The notes below the pieces were generated by a model. It saw nothing but the letters and a program-made list of their open reading frames with translations, was not told where the DNA came from and did no database searches. 64,000 nt of DNA from JBBWZH01 sp035544115 (lineage in GTDB: Bacteria > Actinomycetota > Actinomycetes > Mycobacteriales > CADCTP01): positions 4,030,001 through 4,094,000 of the forward strand of contig OY970235.1 in NCBI GenBank assembly GCA_963714145.1, given 5' to 3'. Below are positions 24,955 through 36,300 of the stretch, one piece after another (positions within the stretch are counted from its first letter, which is position 1; every line of letters starts with the position of its first letter). Both the position numbers and the translations under genes were made by a program.

Positions 24955-25033
24955 GAGCCGGCCTCCGGAGTGGGCATCGTAGGGCCGCCAAGGCCCGAGG
25001 AGCGGAGCGAAGCGGGTCGGCGGGCCAGCACGG
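24955..25033. repeat. eccC-eccD gap with GAGCGGAGCGAAGCG extragenic word
   Basis: The 79-bp spacer holds GAGCGGAGCGAAGCG at about 24999-25015. Its reverse form occurs in the gap between the sugar permeases (3207-3318). Core ESX genes often overlap, so the spacer is unusual. Confidence 0.45.
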
Positions 25034-28000
25034 TCATCGGGTGCCTCCGGCTTCGGGCAGCAGTGGGGTCTGGACCAGCCGGACGCCGTCCCGGCGGCTG
25101 ACCAGCTGGGCCCGGCCGCGGGGCAGCACCAGCGGCTTGGCGTCGCCGAGGAACTGGCCCTCCTCGCGCCGGCAGGACAGCAGCAGGGCCGGCGTGGCCA
25201 GGTCGTACAGCCGGCGGATCAGCGGCTCGCTCATCGCCCGCATCGCGTTCGAGGTGGTCCGGGCCAGCACGATGTGCAGGCCGATCTCGGCGCCCTGCGC
25301 GGCCAGGCCGACCAGGCCGGCGAGCGGGCTGTTCATCGGGTCGGCCAGCAGGTCGTAGTCGTCGATCAGCACGAACAGCCGCGGCCCGGTCCACCAGTCG
25401 CGTGTGGACAGCCGGTCCGGGGTGATGTCCGGGCCCGGCACCCGCGCCGCGATCGGCGGTACCGCCTGCTTGACCACGTCGGCCAGCGTGTCGCTGTTCA
25501 GCGCGTAGGCGAGCTGGTGGCTGGCCGGGACCGCGTCGTGCAGCTGCCGGCGCGGGTCGGCGCACAGGATGCGGGCCTCGTCCGGGCTGTACATCGTGGT
25601 GACCGTGCGGGCCACGTGCCGCAGCAGGTTGCTCTTGCCGGTCTCGGTGTCGCCGAAGATCAGCAGGTGCGGGACGGTGCCGAAGTCGTGCCAGACCGGG
25701 GCCAGCCGCTGTTCGTCCAGCCCGATCGCGAGCTTCGGGCCGGGCTCGGCCGGCGGGAGCTCGTCGACCAGCAGCCGGGTGGGCAGCAGCCGGACCGGCG
25801 GCGCGGCCGGGCCGGTCCAGGCCTCCCGGATCCCTTCCACCACCGCGTGTCCGGCGTCCACCAGGTCGTCGGTGCTCGGCCGGCCGTCGAGGCGGGGCAG
25901 CGCGGCGAGGTAGTGGAACTTGTCCGCCGTCATCCCGCGACCGGGCTGCTCGGGCACCGTGCGGGCGGCCCGGAAGTCCACTTCGGAATCCATCGGGTCG
26001 GCCAGCCGGAGCTCGAACCGGGTGCGCAGCATGTCCCGCAGCCACGGGCGGATCTCCGACCAGCGGTTCGCGCTGACCAGCAGGTGGATGCCGTACGTCA
26101 GCCCGCGGGTGGCGAGATCCTGCAGCAGTGGCTCCAGCGTGTCGAACTCCTGGCGCATGGTGAACCAGCCGTCCACGACGAGGAACACGTCGTCGCCGTA
26201 CGGGTCGTCGGCGAACTGGCCGGCCGCGCGCAGCTTCCGGTAGGTGCCGATCGAGTCGATCTGGTTGGCGGTGAAGACCTGCTCCCGGTGCGCCAGCAGG
26301 CCGGCCAGCTCGTGCACGGTGCGGACCACCCGGTCGCGGTCCAGCCGGCCGGCGACCGCACCGGTGTGCGGCAGCCCGGCCAGCGTGGCCAGGGCGCCAC
26401 CGAAGTCCAGCGCGTAGAACTGCGCCTCCCGCGGCGTGTTCGACAGCGCCAGCCCGAGCAGCAGGGTACGCAGCACGGTGCTCTTGCCGGCCTGCAGCGC
26501 GCCGACGACGGCCACGTTGCCCTTGCCGCCGGCCAGGTCGGCCCGCAGCACGTCCCGGCGCTGCTCGTACGGCCGGTCGACCAGCGCGACCGGCACCACC
26601 AGGCTGCGGCTGCCGGTGCCGAAGCCGCGCACCGGGTCGGCGGCCAGCGGCGGCAGCAGTTCGTCCACAGTGGACGGTGTGGTGAGCGGGGGCAGCCAGA
26701 CCGGGTGGGCCGGCGGTCCGGAGCGGCTCAGCCGGTCCACCACCACCTGCAGGATCGTCTCCACCGGGGTCTCGTCCACCGGTTCCGGCACCGCCGGCCG
26801 CTCCACCGGCGCCCGGTATCCCGCGGTGAACAGGGCCACCTGGTGGTCGACGATCGCCCGCGGGGTGCGCCGGACCGCGTTGCGGTGCGGCGCCGACACG
26901 AACGCGCCCTTGAACTTCACCAGCGTGGTCGTGTCGGTGCGCAGGTAGCCGGTGCCGGGTGGCAGTGGCTTGTCGTACGCGTCGACCGTGCCGAGCACCG
27001 CGCGGGACTCGGCCGCGGTGAACATCCGCAGCCCCATCCGGTACGAGAGATGGCCTTCCAGGTTGTGGATGCGGCCCTCGTCCAGGCGCTGGCTGGCCAG
27101 CAGCAGGTGCACACCGAGCGACCGGCCCAGCCGGCCGATCATCACGAACAGCTCCATGAACTCGGCCTTGCTGGCCAGCAGCTCGGCGAACTCGTCCACG
27201 ATGATCACCAGCGTGGCCAGGTTGGGCAGCTCCGCGCCGCCGTCGCGGGCCTTGACGTAGTCCTGGATCGAGCTGTGCCCGTGCTTGCGCAGCAACTCCT
27301 GCCGGCGCACCAGCTCGCCGGCGATCGCGTCCTGCATCCGGTCCACCAGCGGCAGCTCGTCGGCCAGGTTCGTGATCAGCGCCGAGACGTGCGGCAGCTC
27401 GCCGAGGTTGAGGAACGTGGCGCCGCCCTTGAAGTCGACCAGGATCAGGTTCAGCCGCTCGGACGAGTGCGCCAGCGCCAGGGCGAGCACCAGGGTGCGG
27501 ATCAGCTCGCTCTTCCCGGAGCCGGTGGCGCCGATCAGGATCCCGTGTGGACCCATCCCGCCCTGGGCCGACTCCTTCAGGTCCAGCTCCACCACGTCGC
27601 CGTGCTCGGTCCGTCCGATCGGGACCCGCAGGTGGTCCCAGCCGGACCGGTCGCGCCAGACGTCGGCCGGGTTGAGGGTGCGCGGGTCCGCCACGCCGAG
27701 CAGGTCGAGCAGGTCGACCACCCGGCCGGCCAGGTCCGGCCCGCTGGCCGTGCCGACCCGGTACGGCGCGAGCTGCCGCACCAGCGCCCGGGCCCGGGCC
27801 GCCGGCAGCGCGTCCGGCCGGCCGAGGGCGGTGGCCCGCTCGACGCCGCGCCGGTCCAGCTGCACGGTCCGCACCTCGTCCGGGGTGACCGACAGCCGCA
27901 GGGTGCCGCTGTCGCCGGTCCAGCCGAACGTGCCGGCCAGGTCGAGCGCGACCATGTTGCGGTAGCCGGGACCGCCCAGCCGGCTGTTGGCGGGCAGCTC

Positions 28001-28972
28001 CGGGCCGTCCAGCACGACCACCACGTACGGCTCGGCGGAGCTGGGGGTCGCGGTGTGGTCGTGCCGGCCGCGATCGGCGAAGTCGTCGCCGAGCAGTTCC
28101 TCCAGCGCCGGCCAGCTCTCCCCGATCAGCCGGACCGGGCCGAGCGCGTCGTGCCGGGACGGGTGCTGCGCGTGCGGCAGCCACTTCAGCCAGTCCCACC
28201 CGGCGAGCCGGTCCGGCCCGGCGCACACCGCGATCCGCAGGTCGTCCGGTGCGTGCAGGGTGGCCAGCTGGGCCAGCAGCGCGCGGGTCAGGCCGAGGAT
28301 CGCGGTGCGGTCGCCGTCCAGGCTGAGCCGGGCGAAGCCGCGCAGGTACACCGCGATCGGCATCCCGTCGACCGCCGTGTACGCCCGCAGGAACCGGCGC
28401 AGCGCGCTGGCCGCCAGCGGCTCCAGATCCTCCACCGGCTTGGTCTGCGGCGCGACCAGCTTCATCGCCAGCCGCTGCGGGCCGAGCCCGAGCCGTACCT
28501 CGGCAAAGTCCGGGTGGCTGGCCCGCCGCTCCCAGAGCCGGTCCGAGCGCACGAGTGTCCACAGCCGGGCCGGGTCGGGATGGGTCCAGAACACCGCCTC
28601 GCGCTGCTGGTCGATCGTCTTGCGGACGTGGCTGCGCACCTGGCCGAGGTAGCGCAGGTAGTCGCGGCGCTCGCCCTTCAGCCGGTGCTTGCGGTCGGTC
28701 GAGCCGCGCAGCAGCTGGCCGAGCAGCATCGCGACGATCGCCACGCCCATCGCGCCCCCGGCCAGCAGCGCGAGCGGGCCGTGGCTGCCGGGCTGGATGA
28801 AGATCAGCATCATCGCGCCGGTCATCAGCGCCATCGGCAGCATCATCAGCAGGCCGGACAGCTGGCTGCCGCTGGACTCCGGCAGGCCCGGCGGCTCCTG
28901 CAGCGGGAAGTCGCCCTTCTCCACCGGCGGCGCCGGGCGGCGCGGCGACCGGTTCACCAGGACGGTGCTCAT
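25034..28972 (-). CDS. eccC: Type VII secretion ATPase EccC (FtsK/SpoIIIE family)
   Basis: A single-chain EccC of 1312 residues, the motor that recognises ESX substrates. Two membrane helices lie near residues 40-85 (GLLMMLPMALMTGAMMLIFI and LALLAGGAMGVAIVAMLLGQ), then a DUF domain and three ATPase modules. The first Walker A is canonical (GATGSGKS, ~484; Walker B LVIIVDEF); the second is degenerate (GALQAGKS, ~825); the third is GDTETGKS (~1109), with VLIDDYD as Walker B. This active/degenerate pattern matches known EccC. ATG at 28972 overlaps the mycosin stop in an ATGA, with GGGGAG upstream, indicating translational coupling. Confidence 0.94.
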   Translation of the reverse strand: MSTVLVNRSPRRPAPPVEKGDFPLQEPPGLPESSGSQLSGLLMMLPMALMTGAMMLIFIQPGSHGPLALLAGGAMGVAIVAMLLGQLLRGSTDRKHRLKGERRDYLRYLGQVRSHVRKTIDQQREAVFWTHPDPARLWTLVRSDRLWERRASHPDFAEVRLGLGPQRLAMKLVAPQTKPVEDLEPLAASALRRFLRAYTAVDGMPIAVYLRGFARLSLDGDRTAILGLTRALLAQLATLHAPDDLRIAVCAGPDRLAGWDWLKWLPHAQHPSRHDALGPVRLIGESWPALEELLGDDFADRGRHDHTATPSSAEPYVVVVLDGPELPANSRLGGPGYRNMVALDLAGTFGWTGDSGTLRLSVTPDEVRTVQLDRRGVERATALGRPDALPAARARALVRQLAPYRVGTASGPDLAGRVVDLLDLLGVADPRTLNPADVWRDRSGWDHLRVPIGRTEHGDVVELDLKESAQGGMGPHGILIGATGSGKSELIRTLVLALALAHSSERLNLILVDFKGGATFLNLGELPHVSALITNLADELPLVDRMQDAIAGELVRRQELLRKHGHSSIQDYVKARDGGAELPNLATLVIIVDEFAELLASKAEFMELFVMIGRLGRSLGVHLLLASQRLDEGRIHNLEGHLSYRMGLRMFTAAESRAVLGTVDAYDKPLPPGTGYLRTDTTTLVKFKGAFVSAPHRNAVRRTPRAIVDHQVALFTAGYRAPVERPAVPEPVDETPVETILQVVVDRLSRSGPPAHPVWLPPLTTPSTVDELLPPLAADPVRGFGTGSRSLVVPVALVDRPYEQRRDVLRADLAGGKGNVAVVGALQAGKSTVLRTLLLGLALSNTPREAQFYALDFGGALATLAGLPHTGAVAGRLDRDRVVRTVHELAGLLAHREQVFTANQIDSIGTYRKLRAAGQFADDPYGDDVFLVVDGWFTMRQEFDTLEPLLQDLATRGLTYGIHLLVSANRWSEIRPWLRDMLRTRFELRLADPMDSEVDFRAARTVPEQPGRGMTADKFHYLAALPRLDGRPSTDDLVDAGHAVVEGIREAWTGPAAPPVRLLPTRLLVDELPPAEPGPKLAIGLDEQRLAPVWHDFGTVPHLLIFGDTETGKSNLLRHVARTVTTMYSPDEARILCADPRRQLHDAVPASHQLAYALNSDTLADVVKQAVPPIAARVPGPDITPDRLSTRDWWTGPRLFVLIDDYDLLADPMNSPLAGLVGLAAQGAEIGLHIVLARTTSNAMRAMSEPLIRRLYDLATPALLLSCRREEGQFLGDAKPLVLPRGRAQLVSRRDGVRLVQTPLLPEAGGTR

Positions 28973-30279
28973 GCTGTGCTCCCCACGGTCTGCCGGCCGG
29001 CGGTGGCCGCGGCTGCGGCCCCGGTTGCGGCCCCGGTTGCGGTTTCGGGCCAGGCGGTGCCGGCGAGGGTGCTGGGGGTGCGCCAGCGGCGGCGCCGGCC
29101 GCGCGGGATCGCGGTACCGAGCAGCAGGGCCAGCCCGGCCACGCCCAGCGCGCCGGCGGTGAACCGGGCCGCGTGCCGCTGCGGCCCGGTGTCCACAGGC
29201 GACGGAGCCGGCGGCACGATGCGCCCGGGCGCGGCGACCGGTGGCGCGTCGCCCTGCTCGGCCGGCAGCAGGGCGGTGACCGCCGCGTACGGGTCGACCA
29301 CGCCCCAGCCCAGGCCGGCGTCGGGCAGCGTGGTGCCCGGGTGGTCGGCGGTCAGCTCCAGCCGGTGCACCACCTGCGCCGCGGTGAGTTTCGGGTGGTA
29401 GGCGCGGACCAGCGCGGCGACGCCGGCCACGAACGGCGCCGAGTACGAGGTGCCGCGGTCCTGCACGTGCCCCGGGCCGCCGCGGGACAGGCTGATGATG
29501 TCGTCGCCGGGCGCGACCAGGTCGAGGAAGCTGCCGGTCTCGGAGAAGTCGGTGCGCTTGCCGTCCATCCCCACCGCGCCGACCGCGAGCACCTGCGGGT
29601 ACGCCGCCGGGTAGGTCTTCGGGTTGCCGCCCTGCGCGTCGTTGGACGCCGCCGCGACGATCAGCACGTCCTTCCCGGCCGCGTACCGCACCGCCGCGGC
29701 GAGGTCGTCGCTGGGGAAGAACGAGCTGGCCGAGATGTTCACGACGCGCGCACCGCGGTCGACCGCGGCCCGGATCGCGGCCGCCATCCCGGCCGAACTG
29801 CCGTCGGTCGCGTTGTTCGCCTGCCGGATCGGCAGGATCGTCGCGCCCGGCGCGATGCCGGCGACACCGGTGCCGGTCTTCGGCTGGGCGGCGATGATGC
29901 CGGCGACGAAGGTGCCGTGGCCGAAGCAGTCGGTGTTCGCCGGCCCGCCGCCGTTCACGATGTCCACACCGCGCTGCACGTGCCCCCGCAGCTGCGGCAC
30001 CCGACCGTCCACACCGGAGTCGATGACCGCGACCGTGACGCCCTCGCCGCGGGTCAGGTTCCACACCCGCGGCGCGTCCAGCCGCTGCTGCGCCCACGGC
30101 ACCGCCCGGTAGGCGTCGGTCGCCGGCTGGCTGCACGGCTGGCCGTCCGGCCCGACGTCACCGTTGGGGGTCGCGGCGGCCACGCCGCCGGGGAGGCCGG
30201 CCGCGACGGTCGCGGCCAGCAGCGCCACTGTCCACTGTGGCCACCGCTGACCGCGGCGGCTGGCGTCTGTCCGTCTCAT
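28969..30279 (-). CDS. mycP: Mycosin (S8 subtilisin-like protease of the ESX system)
   Basis: A 436-residue membrane-anchored serine protease that stabilises ESX complexes and can cleave substrates. A signal peptide (VALLAATVAAGLPGGVAAA) is followed by the subtilisin catalytic Asp (VAVIDSGVD), His (CFGHGTFVAGI) and Ser (GTSYSAPFVAGVAAL), so the triad is intact. Two Cys (GQPCSQPA and NTDCFGHG) could form the disulfide seen in mycosins. A Pro-rich linker leads to a C-terminal membrane helix (FTAGALGVAGLALLLGTAIP) and an Arg-rich cytoplasmic end. It follows the giant effector by 39 bp and shares an ATGA overlap with eccC. Confidence 0.94.
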   Translation of the reverse strand: MRRTDASRRGQRWPQWTVALLAATVAAGLPGGVAAATPNGDVGPDGQPCSQPATDAYRAVPWAQQRLDAPRVWNLTRGEGVTVAVIDSGVDGRVPQLRGHVQRGVDIVNGGGPANTDCFGHGTFVAGIIAAQPKTGTGVAGIAPGATILPIRQANNATDGSSAGMAAAIRAAVDRGARVVNISASSFFPSDDLAAAVRYAAGKDVLIVAAASNDAQGGNPKTYPAAYPQVLAVGAVGMDGKRTDFSETGSFLDLVAPGDDIISLSRGGPGHVQDRGTSYSAPFVAGVAALVRAYHPKLTAAQVVHRLELTADHPGTTLPDAGLGWGVVDPYAAVTALLPAEQGDAPPVAAPGRIVPPAPSPVDTGPQRHAARFTAGALGVAGLALLLGTAIPRGRRRRWRTPSTLAGTAWPETATGAATGAAAAATAGRQTVGSTA

Positions 30280-30318
30280 AACCTTGGTACGGACCGCCGC
30301 CGGAAATGGTTGCGGTCG

Positions 30319-33300
30319 CTACTGGCCCTCCTCCGTCGGCGGGGGCGGCCCCGGCAGGGTGCCACCGGTGAGGATCGTCGCTACGTTTGTGCTGTCGGGC
30401 CGGTCCGGAGGCGGCGGCGGGGCAGCGGGCAGGGTGCGGCCGGGGGCCCAGGGTTGGCCCTGGCCGAGGCCGCGCAGCGGGGTCAGGTCGCCGGCAAAGC
30501 CGGGGTTGGGGATGAACACCCCGAGGTCGTTGTCGCGCGGCCGGCCGCTCGGGCCGACCGGCCAGGCACCGGCGATGTCCGTGCCCGGGATGCCGCCGGC
30601 GAACGCGATCTCCTGCTGCTCGACCAGGTAGTAATGCAGCCCGTGCCGGTCGCTGGTCGCCTGCACGTCGTACCCGCCGCGGGTGGCGATCAGGTAAACG
30701 TAGCGCACGCCGACCCAGTTCGCCGCGAAGCTGAGGTCGCGGGTGGTGCTGACGTAGCCGGTCGGTCCGTCGCTGCCGTACCGGACGTGGTCCCAGAGGC
30801 TGAGCACGGCCGGGTTGCGGGCGCGGAAGCCGGTGGCGAACACGTCCTCCGGGCCGCGGGTGGTGCCCCGGTAGAGCGGGTCCGAGTCGGCCCGGACCCG
30901 CGGCGGTTGCCGGATCTCGCCGCTCACGTACGGCTCGGGCGGCGGCTGCCGCTGCTCCTGGACGGTCCGCCGGGCTGGCACGTGCTCCCGGAGCGGGCCC
31001 TTGGTCAGCCAGGATGACTTGGGCCGGGTGGCCGTCGATCGCGGTGGGGGCGGCGCCGGGCTGTCCTGCTGGCGCGGCCGCACCTGCGGGCCGGTGCTCC
31101 ACTGGGGGCGCGGCGGCGGGCCGCTCAGGATCGTGGCGATCCGGTCCGCCGGCGGTGCGCTGTCGGACCTGCCCGGGGCCGCCGGGTCATCCGGGTCTCC
31201 CGCGGACGCGCCCGGTGGCGGGTGTCCCGACGGCGGACCCCCAGCCGCGCCCCCGGACGGGCCGCCGGACGGGCCGCCGGTCGGGCCGGGCGGCGGGCCG
31301 GGCGGCGGGCCGGGCGGCGGGCCGGGGGGCGGGCCCCCGGGCGAGCCTGCCGGCGGCGGGTCGGGCGGCGGCGGCTCGGGCGGCGGGGTGGCCTGGGCCG
31401 CCGGCGGCTCCACATCGGACACGTGCAGTTCGGTGATGCGGTTGCGGGTGACCCCGTCCGCGTCGGTGTACTGCTCGGTGGGGTGCCGCACCACCTCGGT
31501 GACGTGGTAGCGGGTGCCGGCCGGGAACATGATCTCGGCGCCGGGCCCGGTGCGCCGTTGCCCGGGCGGGGTCGGCTGGCCGCCCCGGCGGTCGACCAGG
31601 CCGTCGGTGCGCCGCGCCGTGCTGGCCTCGAACACCACCAGGACGCTGGCGTTCCCGGGGCCGGCGGCGGTCGCGGCGTCGGCCGTGCGGTAGGCCTCCT
31701 GCAGGTGGTTCACGACGAAGCTGCCCTGGTCCACCCATCGCTGCAGGGTCTGCTGGGAGAGCGTCTCCGACCGGTAGCCCGGCCCGCGGTACGGCCGCAG
31801 CCGGTTGAACCCGGCCTGGAACCGTTGCCGGACCCCCGGGTCGTCCTGCTGCCCGTCGGCGATGGCCGGCATGTCACCGACGCCGTTGACGGCCGCTGCC
31901 ACGGTGGCGACCTGCTCGCGCAGGTCCTGGTTGGACTCGCCGGTGCGCGGCGTCAGGCCGGCGTGGCCGATGTACTCGTCGGCGATGCCGAGCTGCCGGG
32001 CGACCGCGGCGTTGTCCCCCAGCGCCTCGGTCAGTTCGCGCGAGTGACCCGTCCGCGGGCCGCCGGGCGCGGGCGCCGGCGCTGCCCCGGTCAGCAGCGC
32101 GAACAACTCATCGGCACCCTCGTCGGCCAGCTCGCCGCCGGCATCGTGGGTCAGCTCGCCGCCGGCCCCCGGTGGCGGCGCCGGCTGCTCCTGCTGCTCG
32201 GCCATCAGCCGCTGCAGCCGGGCCAGCGGGTCCTCGTCCGCATCGGCGACCGCTTCGAGTGCCGGTGCCGCCGTGTCCTCGATCAGCTCGATCACCGTGA
32301 CCGGCGGGCCGGCCGGATTGGCCGGGTCCGGCACGGTGTGGTGGGCGGTCACCCGGAACCGGGTGTCCAGCGGGAAGCCGGCCGCGTCCGGGCCGGGCCC
32401 GTGCGGGCCGCCGAGGGCGCGGGCGCTCGGCCCGGTGGCGACGAAGGCCACCCGCTGGCCGGGCTCCAGCCGCGGCGTGGTCGGGCCGATCACCGCGCCC
32501 GGCGGGACACCGACCGCGCCGACCGGGAACAGCGCCCGGGCCTGCGCCGGGTCCACAGTGGAGCCCCGGAAGACCGGCCCCGGGTGCGGGCCGAGCAGGC
32601 CGAGCCCGAGCTGGTACAGCTCCGACCAGCGCCGGTCGCCGGCCGGCGCGGCCGCACCCGTGCCCGGGTTCTGCGCCAGCAGCTCGGCGTGCAGGCCGGG
32701 CAGCCCGTCGCCGGCGGCCAGCACGGTGGCCAGCCCGGCGATCTCCCACCCGTCCAGGACGGCGCCGCGCCGCGGGGTCAGCCAGCGCACCGCGCTGTCC
32801 ACATAGGACCACGGCAGTAGGTCGGGCAGCAGCGGATAGACGGCCGCGTAGCGGAGCGGCCCGTCCAGCACGGCGCCATGGTTGGCGATCAGCTCGGTGG
32901 TGTCCGCGCGGGCCGTGCCAGAGAGGTCGTGGGTCTCCAGCCGGAGCCGGCCGCGGGTTTCCGCCGGCAGCCCGGTCAGCATCGCCTGCACGGCGACCCA
33001 GACCTCCGGCGGCACCGGCCGCGGCAGGCTCGGCGTGCCGATCGTGATCCGGGCCCGCTCGGCGTCCTGCGGGTAGTTCAGCACCCGGAGAGTGTCGTCC
33101 GCCGTGACCGCGGCCGGGCGCACCCAGAGGCCGGCCCAGGTCACTTCGACCACCCACCCGGAGCCCAGGTCGTACCGGCCGCCGCCGAGGTCGCGCAGCG
33201 GCTGGTACGGCGTGACCCACTCGTCGATCTGCGGCACCGACGGCCGGTGCGCCGGGGTGGGCAGCTGGGTGACGACCGTCGCGAACGGCCGCCAGCTGTA

Positions 33301-36300
33301 CCCGCCGCCGGCCGCCGGCACGGCCAGATGTCCGGCGCCGGGCACCCGGACGCCGCCCTCGGTGGTCACCGGCACGTTCCAGTGGCTGGCCAGATCCCGG
33401 CCCAGCCCCGGTGCCCAGTCGGCCGGGTGCACGTCACGCAGGTCCACCAACGCGGGCGTGCCGGTCAGCGTGCTGAGCAGCTGGTCCATCCGGGCCAGCG
33501 CCTGGTCCGGGATGCGGCTACCCCGGTCGGGCGTACCGACGGTGATGCGGGCGTATCCCGGCTCGATCGGCAGCAGCCGGGCAGAGTCCCCAACCGCCGC
33601 CGCGGGCCGCAGCCACACGCCACCGCCGACGACCTCCAGGTGCCAGCCGCCGCCCAGGTCGTAGTTGCCGCCGCCGCGGCTGGGCAGCGCGGGCAGCGGC
33701 GGGTACCAGGTCTGCACCGCGGGCGCCGGCCGGGTCCCGCCGGCGGTGGCCGGGAAGATCAGCAGCTCCTGTGCCCACGGCCGCCAGTGCACCTGGCCGT
33801 CGGGGCCCGGTGGGGCATAGAACGGCTCGAGGCCCGACGGCGCGAACCAGGCGCCAGCGCCGATGATCACCGGCAGGCCGAACCGGTCGGCGAGCCGCTC
33901 ACCGACATCGGGCCGCCACAACCTGGGTGGCAGCCGCAGCTCCAGCACCATCGGCTCGCCGGCCAGCGCCCCGGTGCCGGCCGCGAACAGCGCGTGCGCC
34001 GCGTTCAGCGCGGCCATGCTCGGCTCAGCTCCGGCGGCCCCGACGACGATCGTCGCGGCGTGCGGGTCCGGCGGCCGGCTCCGCACCGCCGCCGCGTCGG
34101 CCGGGGTCACCGCCCGCGGGCGGAGCCACAGCCCGCTCCAGGTCACCTCGAGCACCCAGCCGCCGCCCAGCTCGTAGATCGCGGGGGCGACCTCCCGCAG
34201 CCCGGGCAGCGGCGGCCGCCAGCGGACCAGCCGCGGCGGCGGCCGGTCCCCGCCCGCGGTCCGCGGCGAGTGCAGCAGCACCTCGGCCCAGGGCTGCCAG
34301 GTCAGCCGGCCGAGCGCGTCCGGGATGGCCAGCCGCCGGGCCCCGCCCGGGGTGGTGTGGAAGACCCCGTTCGGCTGGAACACCGGCAGGTTGCGCCGGT
34401 CCGCCTCGCGCTGGCCGCCGTCCACCTGCCAGCCGGCGACCGGCTGGCGCAGGTCCAGCGCGAGCGGCACCGGGCCGGGCAGCCCGCCGAGCACGCCCAG
34501 CGCCGCGTCCACGTCACCGGCCGGCACCGGCGTGCTGCCGGTGTGGTCGACGGTGAGGGTCAGCCACTGGGTCGGCGGCAGCACGTTCAGCTCGTCCAGC
34601 ACCCGCAGCCGGGGCCGGCCGGCGCCGCCGCGCAGCGCCAGCCCGGCCCGGGTGCGGTGCAGCACGATGCCGGCGGACGGGGCGATCGTGCCGATCACCG
34701 GCTGCAGCGCGGCCTGCCACGGCGGCATCGGCAGCAGCGCGCCGATCGACCGGGGCGCCCGCCCGCGCTGGAACATCCGCCACTCCGCGGCCGGGTCGGG
34801 GTCGAGCGTGAGCAGCTGGCTGCCGTCGGCGAAGTCGAGGAACGAGCCGGTCGGCGCGATGAACGTCAGGCCGGTGAAATCGGCGAGGTCGGCGGCCAGC
34901 GCCGCCGCGCCGAACGCGGGCAGCACCAGGCCGGCGGACTGCACCAGCAGCACGATGCCGCGCCGGGTCGGCTCCAGGTGCGCCGCCAGCTCCTCGAACG
35001 CCCGGGCCAGCTCGAACCGGGGTGGGCCGTACGCCTCGTACGCGTGCACCACCACGGTGGTGTAGCCGGGCATCGGCGTGATCGTCGCGGCCCACTCCTG
35101 CAGCCGGGTCCGGCGGCCGGTCTGCGGGTGCAGCACCAGCACGCCGTCCCGGGGCGGCAGCGCGACCAGCCCGGCACCGAGGTAGCCGCCGGTGGCCGCG
35201 AGCTGCCCGGGCACCAGCACCTGGTCGACCGGGCCGCCGCGCCAGTAGTTGTAGCCGCGCGGCGGCCGGGTCTCGATCCCGGTGAGCGCCGGTCGGAGCG
35301 CCGCCGGCAGGTCCCTGGTGATGATCTCGATCAGGTCGTCGCCGTACGGGGTGATCTGCTGCCCGCCGCCGGTGCGGGTGCTGGCCAGGATCCAGCCGGC
35401 CGGCCGGACCGACGCCGGCAGCATCCGGAGCTGTGGGTCGACCGAGATCCGGGCGGTGATCGCGGTGCCGGGCAGGTCGAGGCGCAGGTCGCCGTAGCTG
35501 CCCAGGATCGGCCGGTTCAGGTTGCGCTGCAGGAACTCGAGCAGCGGCTCGCGGCCGCTGGCCTGGACCGCCGCGGTGCGCCCGGCGGCCAGGATGATCC
35601 CGCCCGGCCCGGTGTCCAGCCGACCCAGCAGCGCCAGGAACTCGTCCCGGGTCAGCCGCTGGTCGCCGAACCAGACCCGGTCGGTCCCGTCGTCGTAGTG
35701 GAACGCGATCGTGGTCCAGCCCGGGATGACCGGCAGCGTCCAGGCCGCCCGCAGCGCGTCCACCCGGGCCCGCTCGGTGGGCAGGTTGGCCGGCAGGTAG
35801 CGGCCACCGCCGGGCAGCGGGTAGCCGTCCGGGTCGTGGATCCGCAGCCGCGCCGCGGTCTCCAGGTCGACCGCGATCCGGTAGAAGTCGTCCAGCCGGA
35901 ACTGGTCGGCGTCCCGGGTCGTCGAGCCGCGCAGCGGGCCGCGCCGGTACCCCGTCTGGTAGCCGACGGTCAGCAGCGCGGAGACGACGACGTTCATGTA
36001 CGGGGCGCGCTTGCCGCGGAAGTGGCCGTCCAGCACCCGCTCGCCGGCGCTGGAGCTGTACTCGTCCTGCCAGCTCACGCTCGCCGACGGGATTCCGGTG
36101 TTGATGCTGCTGTCCATGATCTTGCCGAGCACGCCGCCGTTCACGCTGCCGCCGCCGGTCTGCCCGGTGCTGCGGCCGGTGCCGGTGCGCTGGTAGTGGA
36201 AGTGCTCCCAGTAGATCGCGGACGGGGCGCTGAACCCGACCGAGCGGGCGTTGCCGACCACCCCGCTGATCGTCAGCTGGCCGTGCAGGTCGGCGAACAC

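Noticed and set aside
28973..30136. N-terminal extension of EccC through the mycosin gene
   Set aside because: The extra ~390 residues are an out-of-frame reading of the mycosin gene; the ATG at 28972 has a ribosome binding site and gives the family N-terminus.
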